Origin: WJMT01 sp964624145
GTDB lineage: Bacteria; Acidobacteriota; Aminicenantia; Aminicenantales; Aminicenantaceae
NCBI GenBank assembly: GCA_964624145.1
Contig: CAZUXT010000001.1
Span: 62,001-126,000, forward strand
Direction: 5' to 3'
DNA length: 64,000 bases
Part shown: positions 34,634 to 42,179 of the stretch, piece by piece
Layout: each line of letters opens with the position of its first letter
Numbering within the stretch: position 1 is the first letter of the stretch
Notes under the pieces: generated by a model
Told to the model about the DNA's origin: nothing
What the model saw: the letters and a program-made list of their open reading frames with translations, nothing else
Database searches by the model: none
Position numbers and translations under genes: made by a program

Positions 34634-36256
34634 TTAATACATCCCTCCTCCTGGAGGCATGGGAGGCTGGCCGGAACCTTCGTTTTCTTCAGGAATTTCA
34701 GATATGAGTCCTTCGGTTGTAAGCAGTACTCCGGCTATACTTGATGCGTTTTGAAGAGCGCTCCGCACCACCTTAGTGGGATCAAGGACGCCGCTCTTAA
34801 CCAGGTCTTCATATTTTTCGGTCAAGGCATTAAAGCCCATATCTTTTTCTTTTTCTCTGACCTTTTCAACCACAATGGAACCTTCAAAACCAGCATTATG
34901 GGCAATCTGGCGCAGGGGCTCTTCTATAGCACGCCTGACAATATCCACACCGATCTTAGAATCATCCTTTAATTTAACAGAATCAAGAGACTTCTGAGCT
35001 CTGAGAAGAGCAACTCCGCCTCCGGGAACAATCCCTTCCTCTACGGCAGCTTTAGTGGCATGCATGGCATCTTCGACGCGAGCCTTTTTCTCCTTAAGCT
35101 CTGTCTCAGTAGCCGCTCCCACCTTGATCAAAGCAACTCCTCCTACCATCTTAGCCAGTCTCTCCTGAAGTTTTTCTTTATCATAATCGGAAGTTGTCTC
35201 TTCGATTTGAGTCCTGATCTGCCTCACACGTGCTTTCACATCTTCGGATTTTCCTTTTCCTTCCACAATGGTGGTGTTGTCTTTATCAATGACTATTTTA
35301 TTGGCTTCACCCAGCCAATCCACGGATACATTTTCAAGCTTAACACCGATATCTTCTGTTATAACCTGGCCTCCTGTAAGAATGGCGATATCTTCTAGCA
35401 TGGCTTTGCGTCTATCACCAAAACCAGGGGCTTTAACCGCTGCGCATTGGAAGGTTCCCTTCAATTTATTAACAACAAGTGTGGCCAGGGCCTCTCCTTC
35501 GACATCCTCGGATATAACAAGCAGAGGTCTGTTCATCTTGGCAATATTTTCCAAGAGCGGAAGCAGTTCCCTTAGATTACTGATTTTTTTCTCATGAAGA
35601 AGAATAACCGGATTCTCGAGAATGCATTCCATCCTGTCAGGATCAGTGACGAAATATGGCGAGAGATATCCGCGGTCAAACTGCATCCCTTCAACGATCT
35701 CCATAGTGGTTTCAAGTCCTTTGGCTTCTTCAACAGTTATGACTCCATCTTTTCCGACTTTATCCATGGCTTCGGCAATGATCTTTCCAATGGACTCATC
35801 GTTGTTCGCAGATATGGCACCGACCTGAGCGATCATCTCGCCACTCACATTGCGGCTCAGTTTCTTCATGTCATCCACGACCACCTCAACTGCCATGTCG
35901 ATTCCTTTTTTGATAAGACTTGGATTCGCGCCGGCTGTGACATATTTCAATCCTTCGGAATAGATGGCCTGAGCCAAAATAGTAGCTGTTGTTGTTCCGT
36001 CCCCTGCAACATCAGATGTTTTTGAAGCCACCTCCTTAACAAGCTGAGCACCCATATTTTCTAAAGGATCTTCAAGATCGATCTCTTTCGCAACGGTAAC
36101 TCCGTCTTTCGTGCTTATTGGTGACCCGAATTTCTTCTCCAACACAATGTTTCTTCCCCTTGGACCGAGGGTTTGCTTCACAGCGTTACTCAAAGCATTT
36201 ACACCCTTTAAAAGGGCCTGTCTTGCTTCCGGGCCTAATGTTATTTTTTTTGCCAT
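34634..36256 (-). CDS. groEL: Chaperonin GroEL
   Basis: GroEL forms the 14-mer chamber that folds proteins with GroES and ATP. The 540-residue sequence keeps the family marks: GPRGRNIVLEKKFGSPISTKDGVTVAKEI, GDGTTTATILAQAI, AVKAPGFGDRRKAMLEDIAILTGG, VEEGIVPGGGVAL and the flexible GGM tail (PPMPPGGGMY). It follows groES by 21 bp and ends before a strong terminator. Two CIRCE operators upstream of groES point to HrcA heat-shock control. Confidence 0.98.
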   Translation of the reverse strand: MAKKITLGPEARQALLKGVNALSNAVKQTLGPRGRNIVLEKKFGSPISTKDGVTVAKEIDLEDPLENMGAQLVKEVASKTSDVAGDGTTTATILAQAIYSEGLKYVTAGANPSLIKKGIDMAVEVVVDDMKKLSRNVSGEMIAQVGAISANNDESIGKIIAEAMDKVGKDGVITVEEAKGLETTMEIVEGMQFDRGYLSPYFVTDPDRMECILENPVILLHEKKISNLRELLPLLENIAKMNRPLLVISEDVEGEALATLVVNKLKGTFQCAAVKAPGFGDRRKAMLEDIAILTGGQVITEDIGVKLENVSVDWLGEANKIVIDKDNTTIVEGKGKSEDVKARVRQIRTQIEETTSDYDKEKLQERLAKMVGGVALIKVGAATETELKEKKARVEDAMHATKAAVEEGIVPGGGVALLRAQKSLDSVKLKDDSKIGVDIVRRAIEEPLRQIAHNAGFEGSIVVEKVREKEKDMGFNALTEKYEDLVKSGVLDPTKVVRSALQNASSIAGVLLTTEGLISEIPEENEGSGQPPMPPGGGMY

Positions 36257-36277
36257 TTGAATTTTCTCCTTTCCAAA

Positions 36278-36562
36278 CTATTTGACTTTAGCCAAAATTT
36301 CTTCTTCGCGAACAATCAGGTACTCCACATCATCAATATTAATCTCGGTTCCGCTGAATTTTCCTACCAGTACTTTATCCCCCTTTTTAACTTCAAGAGG
36401 AACGACTTTTTCTCCTTCGACTCTACCTTTACCAACTTCTATAACCTCTGCTTCAAGTGGTTTTTCTTTGGCTGTATCCGGGATAATGATCCCGCCTTTT
36501 TTTGTCTCTTTTTCCTCAAGACGCCTTAAAAGAACTCTGTCGTATAAAGGACTAACCTTCAT
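36278..36562 (-). CDS. groES: Co-chaperonin GroES
   Basis: GroES caps the GroEL chamber. The 94 residues have the usual start (VSPLYDRVLLRRLEEKETKKGGIIIPDTAKEKP, containing the mobile loop) and the dome region VLVGKFSGTEI and EYLIVREEEILA. AGGAGG lies before the ATG. It is the first gene of the groES-groEL operon behind a consensus promoter that overlaps a CIRCE operator. Confidence 0.97.
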   Translation of the reverse strand: MKVSPLYDRVLLRRLEEKETKKGGIIIPDTAKEKPLEAEVIEVGKGRVEGEKVVPLEVKKGDKVLVGKFSGTEINIDDVEYLIVREEEILAKVK

Positions 36563-36584
36563 TTAGACCTCCTTTTTTGGTTTT

Positions 36585-36611
36585 TTAGCAATCTTTTATA
36601 GCGGCTGCTAA
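36585..36611 (-). promoter_or_regulatory. CIRCE operator 1 (degenerate) overlapping the groES promoter
   Basis: TTAGCAATC, nine bases, GGCTGCTAA matches the HrcA target TTAGCACTC-N9-GAGTGCTAA in its outer halves and spacing. It overlaps the first bases of the -10 and the likely start point, the classic repressing position. Confidence 0.8.
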
Positions 36612-36638
36612 TATAACTAAAAAGTATCAATATGTCAA
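36610..36638 (-). promoter_or_regulatory. Sigma-70 promoter of groES-groEL
   Basis: On the minus strand TTGACA (36633-36638) and TATATT (36610-36615) are 17 bp apart. Confidence 0.8.
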
Positions 36639-36655
36639 CAGAAAAAGGGATTTTT

Positions 36656-36682
36656 TTAGCAGTCCTTGCGGCAGACTGCTAA
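36656..36682 (-). promoter_or_regulatory. CIRCE operator 2 (perfect 9-bp arms)
   Basis: TTAGCAGTC, nine bases, GACTGCTAA is a perfect inverted repeat with CIRCE spacing, 17 bp upstream of the -35 of the groES promoter. Confidence 0.8.
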
Positions 36683-36704
36683 TATCATGAGAATCCTTTT
36701 ATTG

Positions 36705-36739
36705 CCTGTATTATTCACGGGTTTTATGAATAATGCAGG
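36705..36739 (-). terminator. Strong hairpin right after the Fis-like gene stop
   Basis: CCTGTATTATTCA and TGAATAATGCAGG pair over 13 bp (one wobble) around a nine-base loop, starting two bases past the stop codon. No clear T run follows on the minus strand, so it may end the cvpA operon weakly or protect the mRNA end. Confidence 0.5.
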
Positions 36740-36740
36740 T

Positions 36741-36968
36741 TTATTCTATTTTCAGAGCTTTGCACAAATTATACAGAGTATTACGGTGGACTCCAAGGGC
36801 TTCCGCTGTTTTAGTCTTATTGCCGTTGTATTTTTTCTTTGCTGTTTCTATATAAATTTTCTCAAACTCTTTCAGTGCTTCCTTTATGGGAATCTCATTA
36901 TCGATCAGCTCTTCGATCAGTATTTCCATCTTATAGTGAAGAGAAAGATTCTTAAATTCTTTTTGCAT
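36741..36968 (-). CDS. Fis-like helix-turn-helix protein
   Basis: The product (75 residues from ATG 36968) ends in a Fis/NtrC-type DNA-binding motif: YIETAKKKYNGNKTKTAEAL followed by GVHRNTLYNLCKALKIE. The first 30 residues are a helical segment, as in Fis. ATG 36968 has GGAG six bases ahead; an ATG at 36983 would add five residues. It overlaps the end of cvpA, so it belongs to that operon. NtrC-type regulators share this motif, but no AAA+ or receiver domain is attached here. It is probably a small nucleoid or regulatory protein; target unknown. Confidence 0.75.
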   Translation of the reverse strand: MQKEFKNLSLHYKMEILIEELIDNEIPIKEALKEFEKIYIETAKKKYNGNKTKTAEALGVHRNTLYNLCKALKIE

Positions 36969-37494
36969 CTTCCTCTCCTTCATTTTTATTTATGATCTCG
37001 TTATAAGCTTTATTAAATTTTTCTTTAAGCTCTAAAGGAATGAGGTCAATGGCCGCCTGAGTGATTTTAAGGCAGTAAGGAGCCAACTCTGACCTCTCTA
37101 AAGCTTTGTTTTGGACAGGAAAAACCATCAATGCAAAAATGATGATACCGCAAATCAAAACACCTTTAATAAGTCCGAGCCCTCCGCCCAGCAAATGATT
37201 AAGGAATTTTAAAGAGCCTTTCATCGCTTTTGAAAACAGCCGTCCCAGCACCCATCCCAGAATAAGGGTCACAATAAATATGAGCATAAATCCTAAAAAA
37301 TGAGCTATGACTTCATTGGAGAACAGAGGTTTCAATATCTGCGAGACATATGGATAATAAGCCAGTGCAAGGATGACTCCCACTATTACAGCTAATATCC
37401 CGATTAATTGTCTCACCAGACCCTTAATTGTCCCCAGGATGACTGTAACAATCAGGATTAGAAGCAGTATCACATCCAGCCAATTGAAAACCAT
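36952..37494 (-). CDS. cvpA: CvpA-family membrane protein
   Basis: The 180-residue protein has four membrane segments (about residues 5-22, 30-50, 65-90 and 103-124), the layout of CvpA. This inner-membrane protein is needed for colicin V export in E. coli and is linked to envelope stress tolerance. The motif VILGTIKGLVRQLIGILA and GGGLGLIKGVLI are typical. AGGAGG precedes the ATG. It lies between purC and the Fis-like gene. cvpA is near purine genes (purF) in E. coli too, so the purC link is familiar, although no purF is present here. Confidence 0.82.
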   Translation of the reverse strand: MVFNWLDVILLLILIVTVILGTIKGLVRQLIGILAVIVGVILALAYYPYVSQILKPLFSNEVIAHFLGFMLIFIVTLILGWVLGRLFSKAMKGSLKFLNHLLGGGLGLIKGVLICGIIIFALMVFPVQNKALERSELAPYCLKITQAAIDLIPLELKEKFNKAYNEIINKNEGEEDAKRI

Positions 37495-37555
37495 AAATTC
37501 CTCCTGTCCCTCAATCCCTCATCCATACAATGTCTCCCAAACGGGATATGAGGTT

Positions 37556-38446
37556 TTATAATTTATCTTTTTCAGTTAACTTAAAATAGATTTCCCTATA
37601 CCTTTCAGCCGTCTGCTTAATAATAGAATCAGGAAGTTGAGGAGGGGGAGAATTTTTATCCCAGTCTGTACTCTCAAGATAGTCTCTGACAAACTGCTTA
37701 TCAAGGCTAGGCTGAGATCCTCCGGGGGAATAACTCTCCACAGGCCAAAATCTTGACGAATCCGGAGTAAAAATCTCATCTATCAAAATCAGCTCTCCCT
37801 CCTTTAAACCAAATTCAAACTTTGTGTCAGCTATGAGTATTCCTTTTGATAACGCATGGAGAGAGGCTTTTTGATAAAGCGCAATACTGACATCCTTTAT
37901 TTTTTGTGCCTTCTCCGTACCTATTTTTTTCTGCATCTGTTTAAATGAAATGTTTTCATCATGCCCCTGGTCCGATTTTGTAGACGGAGTGAAAACCACA
38001 TCATCAAGTCTGTCTGATTCTTTTAGTCCTGATGGAAGCTTTATCCCGCTTATTTTCCCATCCCTCTGGTAATCCTTCCATGCTGAGCCAGAAATATAAC
38101 CCCTGACTATGCATTCCATGGGTATCACTTCAGCTTTTTCAACCAACATAGACCGCTTATCCAAAATGTGTCTGTACTTTCTCAGAGACCCGGGAAACTC
38201 ATCAAAATCACTGGAAATCATATGATTCGGACAGACCAAAGAGGTAAACTCAAACCAAAATTTAGAAAGCTGGGTCAGTACTTTGCCTTTATCAGGGATA
38301 ACGGAAGGAAGCACATAATCGAAAGCGGATATCCTGTCTGATGCCACAAAAAGCAGCTTATCCTCAATCTTATAAATATCCCTGACCTTTCCTTTCTTAA
38401 AGAGTTTTAAATCAGGTATGTCTATATCAGAATATTGTTTGCTCAT
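37556..38446 (-). CDS. purC: SAICAR synthetase (phosphoribosylaminoimidazole-succinocarboxamide synthase)
   Basis: PurC couples aspartate to CAIR with ATP to make SAICAR in purine synthesis. The 296-residue enzyme has KGKVRDIYKIEDKLLFVASDRISAFDYVLPSVIPDKG at the start, VECIVRGYISGSAWKDY-like residues (here PMECIVRGYISGSAWKDY), IADTKFEFGL, LIDEIFTPDSSRFW and GGSQPSLDKQFVRDYLE. The length fits the larger SAICAR synthetase branch. It lies between pgeF and cvpA with short gaps on either side. Confidence 0.95.
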   Translation of the reverse strand: MSKQYSDIDIPDLKLFKKGKVRDIYKIEDKLLFVASDRISAFDYVLPSVIPDKGKVLTQLSKFWFEFTSLVCPNHMISSDFDEFPGSLRKYRHILDKRSMLVEKAEVIPMECIVRGYISGSAWKDYQRDGKISGIKLPSGLKESDRLDDVVFTPSTKSDQGHDENISFKQMQKKIGTEKAQKIKDVSIALYQKASLHALSKGILIADTKFEFGLKEGELILIDEIFTPDSSRFWPVESYSPGGSQPSLDKQFVRDYLESTDWDKNSPPPQLPDSIIKQTAERYREIYFKLTEKDKL

Positions 38447-38479
38447 TTCAACCTCATGACATCATTTTATTCAAAGCGG

Positions 38480-39196
38480 TCAGAATGATAGGCCTATAAA
38501 GCTCAGCATCCTGGCATTGTTCTTTCCATCTCGTCTATAAGAAAGAAACATTTTATCGCCATAGGTGCACTTATCGACATTCAGTATCTTATCTTTCCCT
38601 AAACCAATTTCTTGCAATTGTAACTGGTTCGTCTTCCTTAAATCAAGAAAATATTTTTTTTCACGATCAGGATGGTTCTTGAAAATATCCAGAGGGATAT
38701 TCATTTCTTTAAAAAAAAGATACACGTCTTCCCCTACTTCATAGCATTTTTGACAAATACACGGCCCCATAGCTGCAAATAATGAAGAGGGCTGGCAGGA
38801 GTATTTTTCTTTCATCGTTATTAAAGCCTTTTGTAAAATTCTCAATCCCGATCCCCTCCATCCGCAGTGAACAGCCCCTATTACTTTATGATGAGTGTCT
38901 GCGAGCAAAACAGGAAGACAGTCAGCCGTCTTAATGACAAGAAGAATATCGGTGATGTCTGTGACCATGCCATCCCCTTTGAGCTCCTCGCGTACTTTCC
39001 CGTCCATACAATGTATGATATCCGAGTGTTTTTGATCAAGATAAAACTTCCTGAATTTTTTATAACGAGGGCTTTTGTCTAAAGATTCTTTTGTGAGATA
39101 TCTTGTGCCGAATCCATGGACAAGAAACGGAAGTTTCTTTAGCTGTGGGACCTGGATTGTCTTTTCTGATTTGTTCAACCACATCATCTCTTCCAT
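38480..39196 (-). CDS. pgeF: Peptidoglycan editing factor PgeF (YfiH/laccase-domain family)
   Basis: The product, about 238 residues, belongs to the YfiH family, first called polyphenol oxidase. It is now linked to purine nucleoside phosphorolysis and to clearing wrong UDP-MurNAc intermediates. Its zinc or copper-like site is made by FYLDQKHSD (His), IKTADCLPVLLAD (Cys), GAVHCGWRGSG (His) and GPCICQKCYEVGEDV. The family end SYRRDGKNNARMLSFIG is intact. The start could be ATG 39196 or one of two ATGs within 12 bp after it. It lies in the same-strand run between purC and a gene of unknown function. Confidence 0.86.
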   Translation of the reverse strand: MEEMMWLNKSEKTIQVPQLKKLPFLVHGFGTRYLTKESLDKSPRYKKFRKFYLDQKHSDIIHCMDGKVREELKGDGMVTDITDILLVIKTADCLPVLLADTHHKVIGAVHCGWRGSGLRILQKALITMKEKYSCQPSSLFAAMGPCICQKCYEVGEDVYLFFKEMNIPLDIFKNHPDREKKYFLDLRKTNQLQLQEIGLGKDKILNVDKCTYGDKMFLSYRRDGKNNARMLSFIGLSF

Positions 39197-39281
39197 TCAG
39201 GCAGGTTCCTCCAAAATCCAGCTTGGGCCTGTACTCCTCTCAACAGTGCCTGGCTTTTATTCGGCTTAAAACAACTGAGGC

Positions 39282-39743
39282 TTATTCTATGACAGCTTCA
39301 GACTCAAAGATGAAATTTTTGTATTTCTCGATAACATCATAAATGATGTCCTCTTTCTCTATATCAAGAATATGGTTCGGACTTATTTCTTTTTTGAAAT
39401 CTATTTCCTTTTCTTCCGCTTCGCTGTTTTTTGATTTCCTTCCCCTCAACTTCAGCTTTAGTTTGAGATCCAGAGATCCTTTGGGAAGATATATGGTATA
39501 TTTGAAATGGCTTATTCTTGACTTGCCAAAATTTATCTGAAAGGCAATGGACCTTCCCACAACCTTTATGATCTTTGTTTTAAGGCCGTAATGAATAAGC
39601 TCATCCCCTAAAGTCTCAAATGCCGTTTCTACAACAAATTCACAAAACTGGTTAAAATCTTTCAATGCTTCCAGTTTGCTTTCTTTCAGGATTCTTAATT
39701 CTTCAAAAAAATTTGCTAATTCGACTTTCCAATCTCCTGCCAT
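39282..39743 (-). CDS. Conserved-looking protein of unknown function
   Basis: I do not recognise this protein of 153 residues. ATG 39743 is preceded by GAGGAG at the right distance, which favours it over an ATG 15 bp upstream. There is no signal peptide or membrane helix. A helical N-terminal half (LANFFEELRILKESKLEAL) leads into a strand-rich middle (SHFKYTIYLPKGSLDLKLKL), then an acidic and basic mixed tail. It lies between pgeF and the glycerate kinase gene on the same strand. Cytoplasmic; function unknown. Confidence 0.6.
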   Translation of the reverse strand: MAGDWKVELANFFEELRILKESKLEALKDFNQFCEFVVETAFETLGDELIHYGLKTKIIKVVGRSIAFQINFGKSRISHFKYTIYLPKGSLDLKLKLKLRGRKSKNSEAEEKEIDFKKEISPNHILDIEKEDIIYDVIEKYKNFIFESEAVIE

Positions 39744-39796
39744 GACTCTCCTCAACAATCAATTTCATCCTGAATTTTCCAGGTTTCGGTTATTTT

Positions 39797-39825
39797 AACA
39801 TAATAAATTTCAGGAGAATATACAA
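39797..39825 (-). promoter_or_regulatory. Possible promoter of the unknown gene-pgeF-purC-cvpA run
   Basis: On the minus strand TTGTAT (39820-39825) and TATGTT (39797-39802) are 17 bp apart, between the glycerate kinase stop and the start at 39743. Confidence 0.4.
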
Positions 39826-39842
39826 GACAAAATTATCCCAGG

Positions 39843-41174
39843 TTATTTCACAATCAGTATTCTGATATCCATCACATTGGTCCCTGTGGGGCCGGTCACG
39901 AGTAACCCACCTGTTTTTTTAAAAAAATGATAAGAGTCGTTATTGGCAAGAAAACGGTCGGATTCCAAACAGAACTCATTCGCTCTGTTCAGAGTATCAC
40001 TGGTTGCCCAGGCTCCCGCTGCATCCGTAGGGCCATCAATTCCGTCGGTTCCCAGGCTTAAGATGATCCAATCTCCCTCTTTTATTCCAAGCCTGACGGC
40101 TTCATTAAGAAAAGCAAGGACAAACTCCTGATTCCGTCCTCCTTTTCCCCGGCCTCTCACTGTAACCGTTAATTCCCCTCCGGAAAGCAGGCATACGGGC
40201 CTGGAGTATTTATGGGCCTTTTCTTTCATGCTCAACAATAAAGGCATATAGTCTTTCGCCCTTTCTCTTGCCTCACCCTGTTCTGATGAAGATAGAATCA
40301 AAACCTCAAATCCCATCTCCGAAGCTCTCTTAGCCGCTGCTCTCAAGGCTGTTTCATTATCACCTATGACAAAATTATGTGTTCTCCTCAGAACCGGATC
40401 GCCTTTTTTTACACTCTCAGCCTCGTGCCCTTGAATTCCTCTTTCCAACACTCTTCGTACAGATTCAGGGGAAGTCCTCCATAAACCGTACTTATTTAAG
40501 ATATCCCTGGCCGTTTTGTATGTCGAAGAATCCCAATAAGTGGGCCCGGAAGCAATGGTCTCCAATTCATTCCCTATAACATCCGATATCATGATGCTTA
40601 TGACCGAAGCGGGAAAGGCGGCTTTTGCCAGCCGGCCTCCCTTTATAAGGGAGATATGCTTCCGCACCGCATTGAGCTCCCTGATATCCGCTCCTGCCAA
40701 AAGCAGGCCTTTTACAGCATTCCTTTTCTCTTCCAGACTCACTTCATGCGGGGGGAGACATATATGCGAAGAGCCTCCTCCTGAAATCAGGGCGATCAAA
40801 AGGTCATCCTTTTTCATTTTTCCAGCCAGAGACAGGATCTTTTTTGCCGCCCGGATGCTGTTTGAATCAGGATAAGGATGGGAAGCTATCATGCAGACCA
40901 GAGGAGGCAGGCTCTTTTTTTCGCATTCCTGACTCAAGAAAACACCCTCCTTGACTCTTCCTCCAAAAATCTCAAGCACTGTTTCGGCCATCTGAGGAGC
41001 TGATTTCCCTAACGCAACCGCGTAAATATTCCTGAACTGTGACAGATCAAACTTTTTTCCGGAGATAAAAAGCTGGCTCTTTTTAACAGAAACCGAATCC
41101 CTCACCAGTTTCTCAGGAGATACCGCACTCAATGCAGCCGAGTATATCTGCTTGGCGCTTTTTAACAGATCCAA
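39843..41174 (-). CDS. Glycerate 2-kinase (GckA/MOFRL type)
   Basis: This belongs to the GckA/TtuD glycerate kinases, which phosphorylate D-glycerate with ATP, usually to 2-phosphoglycerate. Motifs in order are AVALGKSAPQMAETV, IASHPYPDSNSIRAAKKIL, LISGGGSSHICLPP, SDVIGNELETIASGPTYWDSST and a C-terminal MOFRL region (SGGELTVTVRGRGKGGRNQEF, SLGTDGIDGPTDAAGA). I place the start at TTG 41174, with GGAAGG five bases ahead and the family's LLKSAKQIYSAALSAV next. An ATG at 41264 lies in the inverted-repeat element, upstream of the promoter. Confidence 0.88.
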   Translation of the reverse strand: MDLLKSAKQIYSAALSAVSPEKLVRDSVSVKKSQLFISGKKFDLSQFRNIYAVALGKSAPQMAETVLEIFGGRVKEGVFLSQECEKKSLPPLVCMIASHPYPDSNSIRAAKKILSLAGKMKKDDLLIALISGGGSSHICLPPHEVSLEEKRNAVKGLLLAGADIRELNAVRKHISLIKGGRLAKAAFPASVISIMISDVIGNELETIASGPTYWDSSTYKTARDILNKYGLWRTSPESVRRVLERGIQGHEAESVKKGDPVLRRTHNFVIGDNETALRAAAKRASEMGFEVLILSSSEQGEARERAKDYMPLLLSMKEKAHKYSRPVCLLSGGELTVTVRGRGKGGRNQEFVLAFLNEAVRLGIKEGDWIILSLGTDGIDGPTDAAGAWATSDTLNRANEFCLESDRFLANNDSYHFFKKTGGLLVTGPTGTNVMDIRILIVK

Positions 41175-41208
41175 AGTGACCTTCCTTTCCCGGATAATCC
41201 AGCTTTTA

Positions 41209-41236
41209 TTATTATCCTGGATGATGAACGAGTCAA
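41209..41236 (-). promoter_or_regulatory. Sigma-70-type promoter of the glycerate kinase gene
   Basis: On the minus strand TTGACT (41231-41236) and TAATAA (41209-41214) are 16 bp apart. The start point would fall near 41202, downstream of the ATG at 41264 and upstream of the TTG at 41174. Confidence 0.55.
41216..41234 (-). repeat. 19-bp sequence shared with 23231-23249
   Basis: The exact 19-bp copy covers the spacer and part of the -35 of the glycerate kinase promoter. Confidence 0.5.
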
Positions 41237-41241
41237 GTATT

Positions 41242-41466
41242 GGGGACGCTCCATTAGGTACCACCCTATATTACAGAATCTGTTGAATATTAAAAAATAT
41301 TCCAGATTGTCTCCCTCTGATTTAATACACCACCGCAATCCTGCAGACGTAAGTCCCTATATAGAGTGGGTTCTGATGAGGCAGGATAAGGGAAGACTGC
41401 ATTCTGGTAGTAAGCCACGTACATAAATGCGGGATTTTATAGGGTGGTACCTAATGGGACGTCCCC
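41242..41466. mobile_element. 225-bp non-coding element with 29-bp terminal inverted repeats (MITE/REP-like)
   Basis: The ends 41242-41270 and 41438-41466 are inverted copies matching at 27 of 29 bases (outer GGGGACG, inner core GGTACCACCCTATA). Between them are about 167 bp without a credible gene. It lies between phoU and the glycerate kinase promoter. The terminal GGGGACG/CGTCCCC and compact size resemble elements moved by IS200-like or RAYT transposases; no transposase is encoded nearby, and no clear target duplication was found. Confidence 0.6.
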
Positions 41467-41482
41467 ATATTACATTACAGAT

Positions 41483-42139
41483 TCACTCTGTATCTTTATG
41501 ATGCTTGATAACCCTTCCCTCTACAATATAGATCACATCTTCACATATATTTGTGGCCAAATCGGCTATGCGCTCAAAATTATTGGAAATCTGAATAAGT
41601 TTAATGGACCGCTCTATTGTCGAAGGATCCGAAAACATATAAGTAATCAGTTCCCTGAATATTTGATTGTTCAGGCTGTCTATCTTGCTGTCCCTTTCAC
41701 ACACACTTTTTGCTAAACCAGGGTCTTCTTTAACAAAGGAATCAATACTGTCTTTGAGCATGTGTATGGTTATATCAGCTGTTTTCGGAATATCTATAAG
41801 AGGTTTTACCATGGGATTTTTTATGAGGAAAAGGCCTCTTTCGGCAATATTAACCGCATGGTCAGCCATTCTTTCCAAATCATTGTTCATCTTTAATATC
41901 ATCAGTATGATACGGAGATCTTTTGCTGTCGGCTGAAATTTTGCCATGACAACTGTGCCCTGCTCTTCAATATTTATCTCCTCTTCATTGGCTCTGGGTT
42001 CTAGTTTTTCTATGACCTCCGTAAGCAGAGATCTCTTTTTTTCCATCAATCCCTGGATACTTTGCTTTATCATCTGTTCCACCAAAGCCGCATACTCCAC
42101 AATTCTCTTTTTTAAAGAAACCAGTTCTGTTTCCAGCAT
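41483..42139 (-). CDS. phoU: Phosphate transport regulator PhoU
   Basis: PhoU helps silence the Pho regulon when phosphate is plentiful by linking the Pst transporter to the sensor kinase. The 218-residue, all-helical protein has two PhoU repeats, each with metal-binding acidic residues: DLRIILMILKMNNDLERMADHAVNIAER in the first and IKLIQISNNFERIADLATNICEDVIY in the second. It is the last gene of the porin-pst operon and ends 16 bp from the inverted-repeat element. The PhoR/PhoB pair is not in the window. Confidence 0.93.
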   Translation of the reverse strand: MLETELVSLKKRIVEYAALVEQMIKQSIQGLMEKKRSLLTEVIEKLEPRANEEEINIEEQGTVVMAKFQPTAKDLRIILMILKMNNDLERMADHAVNIAERGLFLIKNPMVKPLIDIPKTADITIHMLKDSIDSFVKEDPGLAKSVCERDSKIDSLNNQIFRELITYMFSDPSTIERSIKLIQISNNFERIADLATNICEDVIYIVEGRVIKHHKDTE

Positions 42140-42179
42140 TGTCTCCTCCTGTCATCACTTCTATAAAATATAAAAAGTT

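Noticed and set aside
35594..36025. 143-codon frame antisense to groEL
   Set aside because: Shadow of groEL codon use; no start signal or family motif.
41444..41716. 90-codon plus-strand frame over the inverted-repeat element and the end of phoU
   Set aside because: Begins in the repeat arm and runs antisense to phoU, which has full motifs.
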